Positions 42,636-52,005 of a stretch of DNA of 62,870 nucleotides are shown here, in pieces. The first letter of the stretch is position 1. Each line of letters opens with the position of its first letter. Made by a program: the position numbers and the translations under genes. The notes beneath the pieces were generated by a model. It was not told the DNA's origin. It worked only from the letters and a program-made list of their open reading frames with translations, and did not search any database. Source of the stretch: Acidiferrobacterales bacterium (lineage in GTDB: Bacteria > Pseudomonadota > Gammaproteobacteria > Arenicellales > Poriferihabitantaceae); the NCBI GenBank assembly GCA_019633985.1, contig JAHQWE010000130.1, forward strand, positions 1 through 62,870. Reading direction: 5' to 3'.

Positions 42636-44311
42636 TTCCGGTTAAAGCAAAATCGAGCCGGGACGACCGGCAGATGCTGGTGTTTATGCTGATGATCGCC
42701 GCCTATCTGGTGATCGCATTGGCAATGCCCCTTTACGCCATTCTTTCCAAGAGTTTTCAAAACAAAGATGGTGTATTTGTTGGCTTGACTAACTATGTGG
42801 AGTACTTTTCGACACCTGCCCTCACCTATTCCATCCAGAATAGTCTGACAGTATCCGTCATCACTACTTTTTTCTCGGTTTCCATCGCCTTCACTCTAGC
42901 CTACGGGCTGACCCGCAGCTGCATGCGCTTTAAGAGCGCATTTAAAGTCATTGCGCTGGTTCCCATACTGGTTCCCTCGCTGCTGCCAGGCATTGCACTA
43001 ATCTACTTGTTTGGTAAACAGGGAATGATCAAGTGGTTACTGTTTGGTCATGATATCTATGGCCCCATTGGGATTGTCATTTCGGAGATTTTTTTTACTC
43101 TACCCCATGCGCTGATCATCATCATGACCGCGCTATCCATCGCCGATGCTCGATTATATGAAGCGGCAGAATCCCTAAATGCCGGCAAGCTTAAAACGTT
43201 CTTCACTGTGACACTGCCAGGCGCAAGATATGGATTAATTAGCGCAGCATTTGTCGTTTTCACCCTCACGATTACCGACTTTGGCGCGCCCAAGGTCATC
43301 GGTGGTGGTTACAACGTCTTGGCAACCGATATTTACAAACAGGTAATTGGTCAACAAAATTTCGAGATGGGGGCGGTGGTTAGCCTGATTCTGCTGCTCC
43401 CTGCGGCTCTCGCATTTTTCGTTGATCGATTGATGCAACGCAAACAGGTTGCCTTGCTGTCTGCGCGAGCCGTTGCCTATGAGCCTAAGCCTTCCAAACT
43501 ATTTGACTGGCTGATGTTTGGCTGGGCTTCCATAGTCAGTATTTTTATTCTCACAATTTTACTGACCTGCCAGTATGCTGCGGTGATTAAATTTTTCCCC
43601 TACAACCTTTCTTTCAGCACAAAGAACTATCAATTTGATTTGATGGATGGTGGCGGATGGGACTCCTTCTTCAACTCGCTGCAGCTAGCGGGTTGGACTG
43701 CGGTGATTGGAACCGCGATCGTGTTCCTCGGTGCATATATGGTGGAAAAAGGTAGAGGGTTTACCGCCGGACGTAGCGTATTCCAGTTTCTCGCCATGCT
43801 GCCGATGGCGGTACCGGGTATGGTTCTGGGCCTGGCTTTTATTTTCTTTTTTAATAGCCCCAATAATCCGCTCAATTTTCTTTACCACACCATGGCAATT
43901 CTGGTGATCAGTACCATTGTTCACTTTTACACCGTGGCCCATCTCACTGCCATTACCGCACTTAAACAAATGGACCCGGAGTTTGAATCTGTGGGCGCTT
44001 CATTAAAGTCTCCTTTTTACAAAACGTTTTCGAAGGTGACCCTACCGGTTTGTTTACCCGCGATTCTAGATATCAGTATTTATTTATTCGTCAATGCGAT
44101 GACCACGGTGTCGGCTGTGGTATTTCTCTACGGCCCCCATACCAGTCTCGCCTCAGTGGCAGTGCTAAATATGGATGACGCCGGCGACATCGCACCAGCC
44201 GCGGCGATGGGCATGATGATTTTCTATACCAATGCCACGGTACGTATTATTCACGGCATACTGTCTCGCGGGGTTTTGAAAAAAACGCAGGCATGGCGCA
44301 CTCGGTCATAG
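42632..44311 (+). CDS. ABC transporter permease with two fused transmembrane domains
   Basis: 559 residues with about twelve membrane helices, i.e. two BPD_transp_1 domains in one chain. EAA-type loops are visible in each half: EAAESLNAGKLKTFFTVTLPGA and ESVGASLKSPFYKTFSKVTLPV. The size and fusion match the PhnU2-type permease of putative 2-aminoethylphosphonate importers and the FbpB type of iron importers. It forms the membrane channel with the preceding ATPase. Confidence 0.9.
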   Translation: MIPVKAKSSRDDRQMLVFMLMIAAYLVIALAMPLYAILSKSFQNKDGVFVGLTNYVEYFSTPALTYSIQNSLTVSVITTFFSVSIAFTLAYGLTRSCMRFKSAFKVIALVPILVPSLLPGIALIYLFGKQGMIKWLLFGHDIYGPIGIVISEIFFTLPHALIIIMTALSIADARLYEAAESLNAGKLKTFFTVTLPGARYGLISAAFVVFTLTITDFGAPKVIGGGYNVLATDIYKQVIGQQNFEMGAVVSLILLLPAALAFFVDRLMQRKQVALLSARAVAYEPKPSKLFDWLMFGWASIVSIFILTILLTCQYAAVIKFFPYNLSFSTKNYQFDLMDGGGWDSFFNSLQLAGWTAVIGTAIVFLGAYMVEKGRGFTAGRSVFQFLAMLPMAVPGMVLGLAFIFFFNSPNNPLNFLYHTMAILVISTIVHFYTVAHLTAITALKQMDPEFESVGASLKSPFYKTFSKVTLPVCLPAILDISIYLFVNAMTTVSAVVFLYGPHTSLASVAVLNMDDAGDIAPAAAMGMMIFYTNATVRIIHGILSRGVLKKTQAWRTRS

Positions 44312-44706
44312 ACTTCGCTTACCAGAGGAAAACCCGTCAATTAGACGATCACTCTTCCCAACGCCAATGCATGCCGGACAAGATTGTGATAGCCCTGGTC
44401 ATGCATTGCGGGGACGTGGGTGCAAGTAAACTCATACAACCATGTCGTGGCGCTTACGTATTTGGGCTGGTATCTGCGAGAAACAGGGTGTAAGCCATCT
44501 CTCCCTTTCCACTGTTGGTAACTCGAGCTTTTTGGACACAACGCTGGAAAGGGACTAGAAAGAGGTGTTGTGTCACCACAAATCGCAACATTGCAGCTAT
44601 CACGAGCGGATAAAAGTGAAGAAAAGTTTCTTCAGCTATTGCGTCGGTATCAGGAACACCGCATATTGCCGTTTTAGGTTGCCTCAATCAGTTTATATCG
44701 TTTTCC
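44312..44706. other. gene-free region between permease and dehydroquinase genes
   Basis: 395 bases without a recognisable gene; short open frames on both strands have no family. No strong terminator follows the permease, and no convincing promoter is seen before the dehydroquinase. Confidence 0.35.
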
Positions 44707-45735
44707 ATGATCCAATCCACCGAATTTCCCCTTCAAGGCGTTATTGGCATAGTTGCGAATGGCAAAAATGAGATTCAGCTGGCTCAATCACATGGTTTGC
44801 AGTGCGTAGAGATGCGACCTGATCTGTTACTGGATCAGGGCCTGGGACTTGCGGAAGTCATGAGCATGGTCGGCGAGATTGTGACCGCTGACATGCACTG
44901 TCTGTTTACCCTGCGTCGGCATGACCATGGAGGAAAGTTCACAGGAACTGATAGGGAACAAATGGACATCGCGATGCAGGCGATTGATGCTGGAGCCCAC
45001 ATGGTTGACGTGGAATGGGACAACCAGTGCGTTAGCGATATGTTAGCGCAAGGTGCACCGGTCATTCTGAGTAATCATGATTTTGAAGGAATTCCAACCG
45101 ATGCCGAACTCAACGACATTACTGATCGCATCTCTGAACTACGACCCGCCGCCATCAAAATGGTCACAACAGCTCAATCCTTTGATGATGCGGTGCGCAT
45201 GCTGCAATGGGTTTCTGATTTTGGTGAAGGCCCCTGTCGGATCGGCTTTGCGATGGGCGGAACGGGGGAATTCAGCCGAATACTGACACGCTGTTTCGGC
45301 GGACCAATAACCTACGCCACATTCGATGCCCCAGTGGCCCCAGGGCAAATTCCGGTGCAAGAGTTGCTATCGCGTTATCACGCCAATGCTATTCATCAAC
45401 AAACTCGCGTCATTGGCATTGCTGCCAATCAATACGAAAAAGCCACCTGGCTGGATGGCCTCAATCAATCTGAACTGGCGAAAAGATACGATGTGATTGC
45501 GGTACCCATCGAGATTGAGAACTTTGAAATGGTGCAATCCAGTGCAGCGTTTTTACGAATGGACTATGCGGTCGTAACACCACACCAGTCCATCCACTTA
45601 CCTTTGGATATGATGAGCAACAATGAGGAAGCGAGATTAATCGATTTCCATCAAGGCACCGCCTCATCTCTTAATACGATGCCTGAAGCAGCGATCAACG
45701 ACTGCATTGCATCACTCAACCGACGGTACGGTTAG
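44707..45735 (+). CDS. aroD: type I 3-dehydroquinate dehydratase with degenerate shikimate-dehydrogenase-like tail
   Basis: 342 residues. The first about 230 form a type I dehydroquinase: CVEMRPDLLLD, FTLRRHDHGGKF, VILSNHDFEG with catalytic H124, AAIKMVTTA with Schiff-base K151, and FSRILTRCFGGPITYATF, APGQIPVQEL. E. coli AroD is about 250 residues. The extra about 105 residues (VIGIAANQYEKATWLDG..., IAVPIEIENFEMV, VVTPHQ) look like the substrate domain of shikimate dehydrogenase. The catalytic lysine region VTxPxK is VVTPHQ here, and no NADP domain follows. Dehydration of dehydroquinate is likely; the tail is probably non-catalytic. Next to lig genes it may serve quinate/shikimate catabolism. 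Confidence 0.82.
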   Translation: MIQSTEFPLQGVIGIVANGKNEIQLAQSHGLQCVEMRPDLLLDQGLGLAEVMSMVGEIVTADMHCLFTLRRHDHGGKFTGTDREQMDIAMQAIDAGAHMVDVEWDNQCVSDMLAQGAPVILSNHDFEGIPTDAELNDITDRISELRPAAIKMVTTAQSFDDAVRMLQWVSDFGEGPCRIGFAMGGTGEFSRILTRCFGGPITYATFDAPVAPGQIPVQELLSRYHANAIHQQTRVIGIAANQYEKATWLDGLNQSELAKRYDVIAVPIEIENFEMVQSSAAFLRMDYAVVTPHQSIHLPLDMMSNNEEARLIDFHQGTASSLNTMPEAAINDCIASLNRRYG

Positions 45736-45819
45736 GTAGACTCGCTTTCAGAGAAAAATCACGAGTATTCCAAACTGAATCGATTCCGAGATTTTACTCT
45801 TCCCTTGATTACTCTTACT

Positions 45820-45871
45820 GCGCTGCTAGAAAGGCGCTTTTTTTCTGCGCTAACCGAAAAATCGGCGCAGA
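45820..45871 (+). terminator. terminator region between aroD and ligB
   Basis: A short GCGC...GCGC stem (45820-45837) is followed by seven Ts (45838-45844), suiting plus-strand termination of aroD. A second stem, TCTGCGC (45844-45850) with GCGCAGA (45865-45871), lies behind it and could serve the converging ligB transcript. Confidence 0.55.
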
Positions 45872-45900
45872 ATAGCGCGAAGCGGCTCTCGATGGTGATC

Positions 45901-46738
<838 letters not shown>

Positions 46739-46746
<8 letters not shown>

Positions 46747-47152
46747 CGACTTTCTCTTCCACGGCTTCATTTTTGTATCGGTTGCCTTCAATCGAGCGGC
46801 CACCTTGCAGCATCATTTGCTTAAATTCATCCACAGTCATAGGGGTTGCCGACATCTTCGCGCCGACATCCTGCATGGTTAACCCATCAAAAATTGCGAT
46901 TTTGAAGGTATAGTAAATATTTCCACCAAGACGCAGCATTTCAAGCCAATTACGCGCCAGCACCGCAGTGCGTTGTGCGTCTGTCATAGCAAAAGATTCC
47001 AGATAGGCGGCTTCATCCCGACGAAATTGATCGCGATTTTCCTGCTGGTTCAGAGACATACAAAACATATTGAGATGATATCCCTTGCGGTTGTGTTCAC
47101 CATCCATCACGTAAGTGCCGGGGATGTCGTCGTAATCTCGGGGTTCTCTCAT
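46739..47152 (-). CDS. ligA: protocatechuate 4,5-dioxygenase alpha subunit
   Basis: 137 residues matching LigA: DIPGTYVMDGEHNRKGYHLNMFCMSL near the start, DEAAYLESF, VLARNWLEMLRLGGNIYYTFKIA, GLTMQDVGAKMS. LigA is the small subunit that caps the LigB active site. It ends EEKVDG, and its stop overlaps the ligB ATG (ATGGCTAA). It is divergent from ligI, with 130 bases between. Confidence 0.93.
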
Positions 47153-47282
47153 AGCATCTCGGTGATTTCAGGAGGTCGCACTCAACGGGCAATGATCCTA
47201 TCTAGCTTGTCCCGATTGATCAACAACAAAGCTCGTCCGAAGGAAGCTACAATCCGGCTCTCCTCCGTGATGTCGGCGAAAA

Positions 47283-48197
47283 ATGCAATTCACCAAAACC
47301 GAAGGCTGGTTGGACTGGTTTCCAAACCCGAGTAAGCCCCGCTTCCCATTACCAGCGGGCTGTGTCGATGCACACTGCCATGTGTTTGGTCCAGGTTACC
47401 GCTTTCCATATTCAGCGGCCCGAAAATACACCCCCTGTGATGCATCAAAGGAACAGCTCTTTGCGCTACGCGACCATCTCGGCGTTTCTCGGAATGTAAT
47501 CGTCCAGGCCACCTGTCATGGTGATGATAATACAGCGATGATGGACGCCTGCCTGGGATCAAAAGGTTTAGCAAAAGGGGTCGCGACCGTGAAATCCACC
47601 GTCAGTGATCGACAGCTGGAGGAGTTACACCAGGCGGGAGTGCGTGGCGTGCGCTTTAACTTCGTCAAACGTCTCGTAGATATCACGCCGCAACAGGATT
47701 TACTTCAGATTGCACATCGTATCGCGCCCCTGGGCTGGCATATTGTGGTGTATTTTGAGGCGGCAGATCTTGAAGAGCTAGAGCCCTTTTTCTCCCGATT
47801 ACCCACCATTGTTGTCGTCGACCATATGGGAAGACCCAATGTCGGTCATTCGGTAGAAGGGTCTGAATTCTGTCACTTTCTCCGCTTTATGTCTGCCAAT
47901 GAACATATCTGGAGCAAGGTCAGCTGCCCTGAAAGGCTCACGATTTCCGGGCCGGCAGCCCTGGATGGAGAACCACAACCCTATCGGGATGTCGTACCAT
48001 TCGCGCAAAAAGTCGTGCAGATGTTTCCCGACCGCGTGCTCTGGGGAACTGACTGGCCACACCCTAATTTGAAGAGCCATATGCCGGATGATGGACTTTT
48101 GGTAGATTTCATTCCCCATATCGCCCCTACTCCGGAATTGCAACAGCGGCTTCTGGTAGACAATCCGATGCGACTGTACTGGCCCGAAGAAACTTAA
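47283..48197 (+). CDS. ligI: 2-pyrone-4,6-dicarboxylate hydrolase (amidohydrolase)
   Basis: 304 residues of the amidohydrolase_2 TIM barrel. Metal and substrate residues are AGCVDAHCHVFGPG (HxH), VQATCHGDDN, GVRGVRFNFVKRL, VVDHMGRPN and GTDWPHPN. LigI hydrolyses 2-pyrone-4,6-dicarboxylate to 4-oxalomesaconate in the protocatechuate 4,5 route. It is metal-independent in the best studied enzyme. The neighbouring divergent ligAB supports this over other amidohydrolases. ligC, ligJ and ligK are not in the window. Confidence 0.87.
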   Translation: MQFTKTEGWLDWFPNPSKPRFPLPAGCVDAHCHVFGPGYRFPYSAARKYTPCDASKEQLFALRDHLGVSRNVIVQATCHGDDNTAMMDACLGSKGLAKGVATVKSTVSDRQLEELHQAGVRGVRFNFVKRLVDITPQQDLLQIAHRIAPLGWHIVVYFEAADLEELEPFFSRLPTIVVVDHMGRPNVGHSVEGSEFCHFLRFMSANEHIWSKVSCPERLTISGPAALDGEPQPYRDVVPFAQKVVQMFPDRVLWGTDWPHPNLKSHMPDDGLLVDFIPHIAPTPELQQRLLVDNPMRLYWPEET

Positions 48198-48239
48198 CCT
48201 GTTGGAATCGGCCCTTTAAGCGCATCCCGGAATACGATC

Positions 48240-48920
48240 TTGCTTCGCATTTTATTTTGGAAAATCGGCTTTGAATGGGCCAACATTAAACGCATCATCT
48301 GGCCCGATCCCGAGCGTAAAATCTGGTACTTTGCCTTTGGAGCAAACCTGGATAAGGCAGTTCTGGAGAAAAGGCGGATCCACGTATTTGAGTCTTTTGA
48401 CTATGCACTTGCCAATGCAGAACTGAGGTTTACTCAACTGGGTTTCTACCGCCATCACGGCTACGCTTCGGCCGATCCAGCAAACGGCGCTGTGATATAC
48501 GGCAAGATGTATTTGTTATTGCAGCAGGACGCTGATCGTATGGATTATTTCGAAGGCGTACCATTCCTACAAGTTCATCAAAAGATTTATCACGACAACG
48601 CCGATCAATCTTTCTTTTATTATCGCGCGATGATTCCCAGGGAAGGATTGAAGCCGACACAAGAATACCTTGGCTATATCACTAAAGCCTACCGCGAAAT
48701 GCCCGATGTTCCCGCGCATTATCTTAAACAGTTGGAACAGTCCCCGGTGCTCACAGAGTTCCTGCCCCAAGACCAGACCGGCGACTTTGTTCGGCATATC
48801 GAGCAATGGCCAAAATACCTTCATCCACTGCTGACCTTTTACGAAGGGTTATGCCTGCGAATAGTTGAATTCTTCTGGAATCGCTCCCTGTTTCAATGGA
48901 TGATTAAGGCGCCAAAGTAA
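48240..48920 (+). CDS. gamma-glutamylcyclotransferase-fold protein
   Basis: 226 residues with a TTG start. The family's substrate loop is IWYFAFGANLDKAVLEKR (usually YGSN), and the acidic catalytic position sits in RMDYFEGVPFLQVH. The enzymes release 5-oxoproline from gamma-glutamyl compounds. Trailing residues add a C-terminal hydrophobic segment (LLTFYEGLCLRIVEFFW) not usual in the core family. It follows ligI by 42 bases and could be co-transcribed. Specific substrate unknown. Confidence 0.75.
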   Translation: MLRILFWKIGFEWANIKRIIWPDPERKIWYFAFGANLDKAVLEKRRIHVFESFDYALANAELRFTQLGFYRHHGYASADPANGAVIYGKMYLLLQQDADRMDYFEGVPFLQVHQKIYHDNADQSFFYYRAMIPREGLKPTQEYLGYITKAYREMPDVPAHYLKQLEQSPVLTEFLPQDQTGDFVRHIEQWPKYLHPLLTFYEGLCLRIVEFFWNRSLFQWMIKAPK

Positions 48921-49070
48921 TCACCCAAATATTTGCTTCGTTTCATTTTTCTGACTTACCGACACAATTTTTTGCCTAATCGGTAATTTTCACCAGGACC
49001 GTTAAGCAATGGTTAAGGATTCTGGTGATAATCTTGAGCGTAGTTTCCAAATTAGACTACGGATTTTCCA

Positions 49071-49235
49071 GTGAAACCTACAACCAATAACGTGACCAAA
49101 CCGATTCGCTCAGCTGCGAAGAAGAAAGCAACCAAGAAGGAGGTTGCGCCAACTGAAGTCGTGTACTTGAGTCGTTCGATGTTTACCAATGGACAGTACT
49201 GCGCTGCGATTCGTGTCGAGCGCTCTTCAGGCTAA
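49071..49235 (+). CDS. small basic protein
   Basis: A 54-residue frame starting with GTG. The first half is Lys-rich (KPIRSAAKKKATKKE), the second half hydrophobic and ordered-looking (VVYLSRSMFTNGQYCAAIRV). A -10 candidate GATAAT lies at 49027-49032. I recognise no family. The basic, alanine-rich start recalls nucleic-acid-binding tails. It is too short to be certain, but codon use is regular and it fills an otherwise empty region. Confidence 0.5.
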   Translation: MKPTTNNVTKPIRSAAKKKATKKEVAPTEVVYLSRSMFTNGQYCAAIRVERSSG

Positions 49236-49394
49236 GCTGCCGACCACCACCTGAGACTGGCAAAGCGTCTCCATTTAGTTTCACCCACTCCTGCTAATTC
49301 ATCTCGCTAAAACGACATCATCGTATTTAGCCGGCATCTGATTCAGCGTCGGAATTAACAGTATAATTTCTGTTTTATTCGGATCTGACAACCC

Positions 49395-50012
49395 ATGCAG
49401 AATATCAAGCTCACGTATTTTGACTTCCACGGCGGTCGCGCCGAACCTGTTCGCATGGCGCTCGCGATCGGAAAAATAGAATTTGAGGATATCCGAGTGT
49501 CGTTTATGGATTTCGCCAGGATGCGTGGCAGTCTGCCGCTCAAAGCAGTTCCTGTGATGGAAGTCGATGGGGTAAGTTACTGTGAATCCAACGCCATGAC
49601 TCGGTATGTTGGGAAATTAACTGGACTCTATCCTGATGACCCCTGGCAGGCATTTTTATGTGATGAAATCCTCGAAGCCTCAGAAGACGTCACAGTTGCA
49701 CTGGTAAAAACCTTTGGCCTCGAAGGCGATGCATTAAAAGAGGCGAGAGACAAACTGGAAAATGGGATCATCACCGACTGCCTCGAGCTATTTAACAAAC
49801 GGTTGGCAGCAGCAGGTGGAGCGTATTTTTCTGCCAATCAATTAACGGTAGCAGATCTGAAAGTGATGGTGTGGCTACGCGCACTCAACGCCGGTCAACT
49901 CGATCACGTTTCTAATTCATTGGTTGCGAGCGTCGCCCCTGAACTAAATACTTATGTAGGGCGTATCTCTCAGCTGCCGAGCGTGGCCAAATATCTTGAG
50001 CAAATCAGTTAG
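49395..50012 (+). CDS. sigma-like glutathione S-transferase
   Basis: 205 residues. The catalytic tyrosine is in KLTYFDFHGGRAEPVRMAL, a pattern better known from eukaryotic sigma/alpha-class enzymes, with ESNAMTRYVGKLTGLYP after the cis-proline AVPVMEVDG. The C-terminal half includes LTVADLKVMVWLRAL. A TATAAT box is seen at 49362-49367. It is monocistronic. Confidence 0.88.
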   Translation: MQNIKLTYFDFHGGRAEPVRMALAIGKIEFEDIRVSFMDFARMRGSLPLKAVPVMEVDGVSYCESNAMTRYVGKLTGLYPDDPWQAFLCDEILEASEDVTVALVKTFGLEGDALKEARDKLENGIITDCLELFNKRLAAAGGAYFSANQLTVADLKVMVWLRALNAGQLDHVSNSLVASVAPELNTYVGRISQLPSVAKYLEQIS

Positions 50013-50408
50013 CCCTGCGTCACAAAAGATGTTTCTTCATGATCGTAGAGTTTGGGCAACGCAATGTTGATTACGATGCGATTGCACAAGAGTGCATCCG
50101 CCGATAGTCCAGCTTGTCAATTCTCCCGCCAAAAACACTGTTTTACATGGGTTCGGAGAATATACTTTGATTTGGTTAAGCAAGCAGACAATTTGAGAAG
50201 GAAGCTATGTATCGCTAAGGTTCGAAGCGCTTACCCCAAGATCTGGCGCTGACGGAGATCAACCCGATCGGGAAATTACCCCGGTGCCGCTTGATGTATA
50301 ACGACGTTACAATTTATTTAGACTTACCTGCACCGATTCAGTGTTTAACTTTGTAAAATGCTTAGCGCGATTGGAAAGATTTAGGGAATCTCAGAACGGA
50401 GTAATGCG
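50013..50408. other. gene-free region
   Basis: 396 bases between the GST and the aldo-keto reductase. A short frame (MIVEFGQRNVDYDAIAQECIRR then TAG, about 50040) reads like protein but has no recognised family. A small hairpin TGCAC-AAGA-GTGCA lies near 50085. Nothing else can be supported. Confidence 0.3.
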
Positions 50409-51323
50409 ATGCAGTTAAACCGACGACAACTTCTTCAACTCACCTCAGCAGGTGCGCTCCAAGGTTGGTGTGCCCCACTCTTAGCGGAGAGCAAAGAACG
50501 AATTTTCAAGCCCATTCCATCCACGGGAGAAGAGATTCCACTTATCGGAATGGGAACCTGGATTACCTTTAATGTTGGCGACAACACCAGCTTGAGAGAT
50601 GCCCGTTGTCAGGTACTTTCCCGATTTTTTGAGCTCGGAGGAAGGATGGTTGATTCCTCTCCGATGTATGGCTCCGCCGAAGATGTTCTAGGGTATTGTG
50701 AAACCCGAGAGGCCGCCCCTAAACAATACTTTCGCACCACCAAAGTCTGGACGTCATCGGATTCTGAAGGGCGATCTCAGATTGCTGACTCCTATAGGCT
50801 GTGGAAGACCAAGCAATTTGGATTATTCCAGGTGCATAACCTGGTGAATTGGCGCTCGCACCTACCCTATCTATTGGATTTGAAGGCAGAAGGAAAAATT
50901 CGATATGTTGGAATTAGTACTTCGCATGGGAGAAGGCATAGAGACCTGGCTCACATCATGCAAAATCAGGACATCGATTTTGTTCAGCTCACCTACAACC
51001 TCGCGGACCGTGAGGTTGAAGAACGGTTGTTGCCTCTGGCGGCGGACAAGGGCATCGGCGTCATTGTGAACAGGCCGTTCCGACGCGGTGGATTATTTGA
51101 TCGGTTAAATGGCGTGCCTATCCCCGATTGGGCAGCCTCTCTCGGCTGTGAAAACATGGCGCAAATTATGTTGAAGTTTATCGTGTCGCATCCGTCAGTA
51201 ACCTGCGCGATACCAGCAACTAGTCAACTCGCCCATCTGGAAGAGAATATGGCAGCGCAATATGGTCCGATGCCGGACTCTGCAACAAGAAAAGAAATGA
51301 TCAGCTGGTTCGAACGGGTCTAA
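50409..51323 (+). CDS. exported aldo-keto reductase
   Basis: 304 residues. The N-terminus is NRRQLLQLTSAGALQG, a short twin-arginine-like signal, so it may be exported folded. The barrel shows the AKR active site in MVDSSPMYGSAEDVLGY (Asp and Tyr), Lys in FRTTKVW, and His in LFQVHNLVNW. It lacks the usual cofactor arginine motif in clear form. The DUF6064 gene follows after 22 bases. Confidence 0.8.
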   Translation: MQLNRRQLLQLTSAGALQGWCAPLLAESKERIFKPIPSTGEEIPLIGMGTWITFNVGDNTSLRDARCQVLSRFFELGGRMVDSSPMYGSAEDVLGYCETREAAPKQYFRTTKVWTSSDSEGRSQIADSYRLWKTKQFGLFQVHNLVNWRSHLPYLLDLKAEGKIRYVGISTSHGRRHRDLAHIMQNQDIDFVQLTYNLADREVEERLLPLAADKGIGVIVNRPFRRGGLFDRLNGVPIPDWAASLGCENMAQIMLKFIVSHPSVTCAIPATSQLAHLEENMAAQYGPMPDSATRKEMISWFERV

Positions 51324-51345
51324 CTCTTAAAGCTTCTACCGGCTA

Positions 51346-52005
51346 GTGATCGCTGATTTTAAAGACTGGCTTGGTAATTTTTTGCCCTATTCCCTTGAGA
51401 GCTGGAAAGGTCTTCTAGCGCATTACAACCAAACATGGTGGCCCTACTCCGCTGCTTCTGTAGTGCTTGCTGTGGGATTGCTGTGGTTGGTATTCAGACC
51501 ATCATTATTGCATGGGCGCGTTACTCTTTGGCTGTTAGGCATTTGCTGGGCCTGGGTAGGTTGGTTTTTTATTGGTGACCAGTTCGCGACGTTAAACTGG
51601 TCGGCCCGATATTTCTCCTGGCTATTTATTTTGCAGAGTTTTTTGCTGATCATATATTCATTTCATGGTGAGATGAAAAAACTCAGCAAAAAGACGCGAC
51701 CCAAATTATGGTCATCCACCCTGGTTTTCGCTTCGATGTTGGTTATTCCGTGTATTCAAATTCTAAGCGGTTATTCGATCAACCAGCTTGGCTGGTTTGC
51801 ACTTACACCCGATGCAACAGCGCTCACAACAGTCACACTCCTTGGCATGCTGAATTTCCTGCCGACTGGATTATGGATTATTCCCATTATCTGGAGTCTC
51901 TTCGTATTTACCTATAGCTGGCCGCTGGGGGACATCCCAGGTATGAGCCTATTTCTGTGCATCGCGACGCTGCTAATGGCGTTCAAACTGCGAAGAGCAG
52001 ATTAG
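51346..52005 (+). CDS. DUF6064 membrane protein
   Basis: 219 residues with a GTG start and about six membrane helices. DUF6064 traits are LPYSLESWKGLLAHYNQTWWP at the start, GICWAWVGWFFIGDQFATLNW and PDATALTTVTLLGML. Function unknown. Its stop overlaps the convergent hydrolase gene by four bases. Confidence 0.78.
   Translation: MIADFKDWLGNFLPYSLESWKGLLAHYNQTWWPYSAASVVLAVGLLWLVFRPSLLHGRVTLWLLGICWAWVGWFFIGDQFATLNWSARYFSWLFILQSFLLIIYSFHGEMKKLSKKTRPKLWSSTLVFASMLVIPCIQILSGYSINQLGWFALTPDATALTTVTLLGMLNFLPTGLWIIPIIWSLFVFTYSWPLGDIPGMSLFLCIATLLMAFKLRRAD

Noticed and set aside
44341..44541. 66-codon minus-strand open frame containing HDQGYHNLVRHALALG
   Set aside because: Looks protein-like for a few residues, but there is no homologous extension on either side and no start signal.
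50040..50108. Short frame MIVEFGQRNVDYDAIAQECIRR followed by TAG
   Set aside because: Considered as another amber-interrupted gene; the sequence after the TAG does not continue as a recognisable protein.
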